Source: Dama dama
Lineage: Eukaryota > Chordata > Mammalia > Artiodactyla > Cervidae
Length of the DNA stretch: 64,000 bases
Reading direction: 5' to 3'
Assembly: GCF_033118175.1 (NCBI RefSeq)
Contig: NC_083696.1
Coordinates: 39,293,001-39,357,000, forward strand
Positions 62,121-64,000 of the stretch are shown here, piece by piece. The notes under the pieces are model-generated. The model saw only the letters and a program-made list of their open reading frames with translations, was not told the origin of the DNA and ran no database searches. The position numbers and the translations under genes are program-made. The stretch's first letter is position 1. Each line of letters starts with the position of its first letter.

Positions 62121-62408
62121 TAGACCTCCCTGGTGGCGAAGTGGATAAGAATCCACCTGCCAACGCAGGGGACGCGGGTTCGATCCCTGCTTCGAGAAGT
62201 TTCCATATGCTGTAGCTGCAACTATGCCTATGAGTCACAGCTACTGAGCCCATGATGTCACAACTCCTGAAGCTCACAAGCCTTATAGCCCATGCTCTAC
62301 AACAAGAGAAGCTACTGCAGTGAGAAGCCTGTGCACTGCAACAAAGACTGAGCGTAGCCAAAATAATAATAATAAATAAAATAAATAAAACTTTTTTTAG
62401 AAAAAGAA
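62121..62408 (+). mobile_element. CHR-type SINE with target-site duplication and intact tRNA-like head
   Basis: Head 'gtggcgaagtggataagaat' and B box 'gggttcgatccc' are well preserved. Exact 'agagccatc' at 62112-62120 and 62409-62417. A-rich tail of (aat)n. Confidence 0.9.
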
Positions 62409-62794
62409 AGAGCCATCCATTCAAAATATTGTACAGGTATTTGCCATCTCCAAAGTCAGTTATTTCAGCCCAAATTTCCTTTAAGTGATCAGCTTTTGAA
62501 GGCTCATCTGGTGTTAAAAATCCAGGACTATAAATATCCTACACTGTGGGTCTAAATGAGGGGAAGCTGTTGTTATTCAGTTCATTTTCATGAATAACAG
62601 GAGCTGCAAAAAGCCTGAAGGTTGAAAACAAATGTCATGGGGAATTATTGTCACCACTTTTTGTTCAGGTTTAAGAAAGGCCAGATAGAATGAAAATATC
62701 AGGAGAATGCTAGATTTGACCTTCCATACAAAAGAGCCTTCTCAATATCTATTTTCTGTCATGAAACGTTTGTGGTGGATAGTAAGCTAAAATA

Positions 62795-62863
62795 TTGGGT
62801 TGACCAAAATGTTTGTTTGGGTTTTTCTGATATAAACACAAAAGAACCTTTTGGCCAACCCAA
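62795..62863. mobile_element. mariner-type miniature inverted-repeat element
   Basis: 69 bp with terminal inverted repeats 'ttgggttgaccaaaa' and 'ttttggccaacccaa', flanked by TA at 62793-62794 and 62864-62865. No coding capacity; likely a deletion derivative of a ruminant mariner. Confidence 0.88.
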
Positions 62864-62984
62864 TATTAGTTGGAGGTTATTTCAGAAAGGATAATTGTGG
62901 AATGGAAGTTTTAGCTGACATTAGCATCAAGGGTATGGATGAAAGGAAACAGCAAAGAAGAAAACCAGAGACTATGAGTAAGAG

Positions 62985-63198
62985 GGCTTCCCTTGTGGTT
63001 CAGTGGTAAAGAATCACCTGCCAAGGCAGAAGACACGGTAGACACGGGTTTGATCCCTGGGTCAGGAAGATCCCCTAGAGAAGGAAATGGCACCCACTCC
63101 ATTTTCTTGCCTGGAAAATCCCATGGACAGAGGAGCCTGATGGGCTACCAACCATGGGGTAGCAAAGAATCGGACACGATTGAGTTGACTGAGCGCTA
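62985..63198 (+). mobile_element. Bov-tA SINE
   Basis: 'gggcttcccttgtggttcag' to 'gttgactgagcgct'. Confidence 0.9.
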
Positions 63199-63657
63199 GA
63201 GAGTGAGGACTGGGCAACGTTGCAACTGCACTTCTCAAGTAGAAGTTCATGGTGAAGGACAAGGCCTGCTAGTAAGAAGTGTGTCTGAATTAGGAGTTGG
63301 GAGAGGAAATGGGCACCTTGATTTGGAGAGATTCTGCTAGAAGGAAATGACTTGGAGCCCACTGAGTAAGATTAGCTGGGCACAGGGATATATAAATAAA
63401 ATTTTCCTCTAGGAAACACCATGGGTAAGGACTACTGGGTAGATTGGGAAGGTCATGGTTCTGGATGCTTCTGGGATGGAAGCAGAGCCAGATAATGGCA
63501 AGTGATCTCACCAAGGAAACCCCAGAAGTCCAGGGAGTTTCTTAATTATAGTAGCACAACTGTGATCACAACATATGGTAATCTTAGCTCTAGAAACCCT
63601 GTTGGACCGAGTTAAGGTCTGAAATTGTTTGCACTATAGGGGAGGCATTGTGGTGCC

Positions 63658-63870
63658 AGGCTTCCCAGGAGGCTCAGTTTGTAAAGAATCTGCCTGCAAT
63701 ACGGGAGACCTGGGTTCAGTCCCGGTAGGGAAGATCCCCTGGAGGAGGGCATGGCAACCCACTCCAGTACCCTTGCCTGGAGAATCTCCGTGGACAGAGG
63801 AGCCTGGTGGGCTACAGTCCGCGGGGTCACGCAGAGTGCGACACGCCTGAGTGACTAAGCACAGCACAGT
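63658..63870 (+). mobile_element. Bov-tA SINE
   Basis: 'caggcttcccaggaggctca' to 'ctaagcacagcacag'; retains several CpG sites (for example 'gtccgcggggtcacgcagag'), suggesting a fairly recent copy. Confidence 0.92.
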
Positions 63871-64000
63871 GTGGTAACCAGATATCCTACTCTGGGTCAC
63901 AGGCTGACAGTAGGATGGGTTTGGCCGCTAAGGAAGTGTGTGATCCGAAGGCAGAATCCTAGGAAGAATAGTGATCAACTTTAGAATGTAAGTTTCAACA

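Larger units (their letters stand above)
60767..64000 (-). other. ADAM28 5' intron (open to window edge)
   Basis: Holds two CHR SINEs (61313, 62121), a mariner-type miniature element (62795) and two Bov-tA SINEs. No ADAM28 exon was recognised, so the signal-peptide and next exon lie beyond 64000. Confidence 0.6.

Noticed and set aside
62124..62190. tRNA-like sequence with A and B boxes
   Set aside because: It is the head of a CHR SINE with a target-site duplication, not a tRNA gene; no cloverleaf end with a discriminator.
60767..64000. Signal-peptide or first propeptide exon of ADAM28
   Set aside because: Searched for the expected propeptide blocks on the minus strand; none found, so the exons are assumed to lie outside the window.
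1..64000. CRISPR arrays, bacterial mobile systems or CpG-island promoters
   Set aside because: The sequence is mammalian; the spaced repeats are SINEs, and no CpG-rich stretch of promoter size was seen.

Overview
The window is ruminant nuclear DNA. It is dense in retrotransposons found only or mainly in ruminants: tRNA/BovB-derived SINEs of the Bov-tA/BOV-A2 type, BovB (RTE-class) LINEs, tRNA-Glu CHR-type SINEs and bovine-type L1s. There are no bacterial-style operons. The elements do not separate cattle from sheep, goat or deer. Most long open frames are repeat-derived.

One cellular gene spans nearly the whole window on the minus strand: ADAM28, a membrane-anchored metalloprotease-disintegrin. 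I read 19 coding exons from the sequence, running from part of the prodomain (60,766) to the stop codon (2,572-2,574). Every exon has AG/GT splice sites. The phases chain without a break into 701 residues: prodomain with a cysteine switch, catalytic domain with an intact HExxHxxGxxHD zinc site and Met-turn, disintegrin, Cys-rich, EGF-like, transmembrane and cytoplasmic tail. The signal-peptide exon and the next exon must lie beyond 64,000. One short cytoplasmic-tail exon expected from the human gene was not found.

Layout by coordinate: 1-2,571, 3' flank/3' UTR; 2,572-7,148, tail and transmembrane exons, with a SINE cluster at 3.9-5.0 kb; 7.1-15.2 kb, a large repeat-rich intron with a clean L1; 15.2-22 kb, EGF and Cys-rich exons; 22-31.6 kb, an intron holding a 6.6 kb endogenous retrovirus (ERV1 type, tRNA-His primer site, antisense to the gene) that split an older SINE; 31.6-37 kb, disintegrin and catalytic-centre exons; 37-42 kb, an intron with a BovB broken by a SINE and a second clean L1; 42-51.3 kb, catalytic exons; 51.3-60.8 kb, prodomain exons and a chimeric BovB; 60.8-64 kb, intron with a mariner-type miniature element.

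The window does not hold a new gene system. The points most worth checking are transposon structures (SINE-ERV nesting, a probable template-switch BovB/SINE chimera, an apparent twin-primed L1, a pair of inverted near-identical L1s flanking eight ADAM28 exons), the missing tail exon, and a degenerate minisatellite inside the ERV leader.
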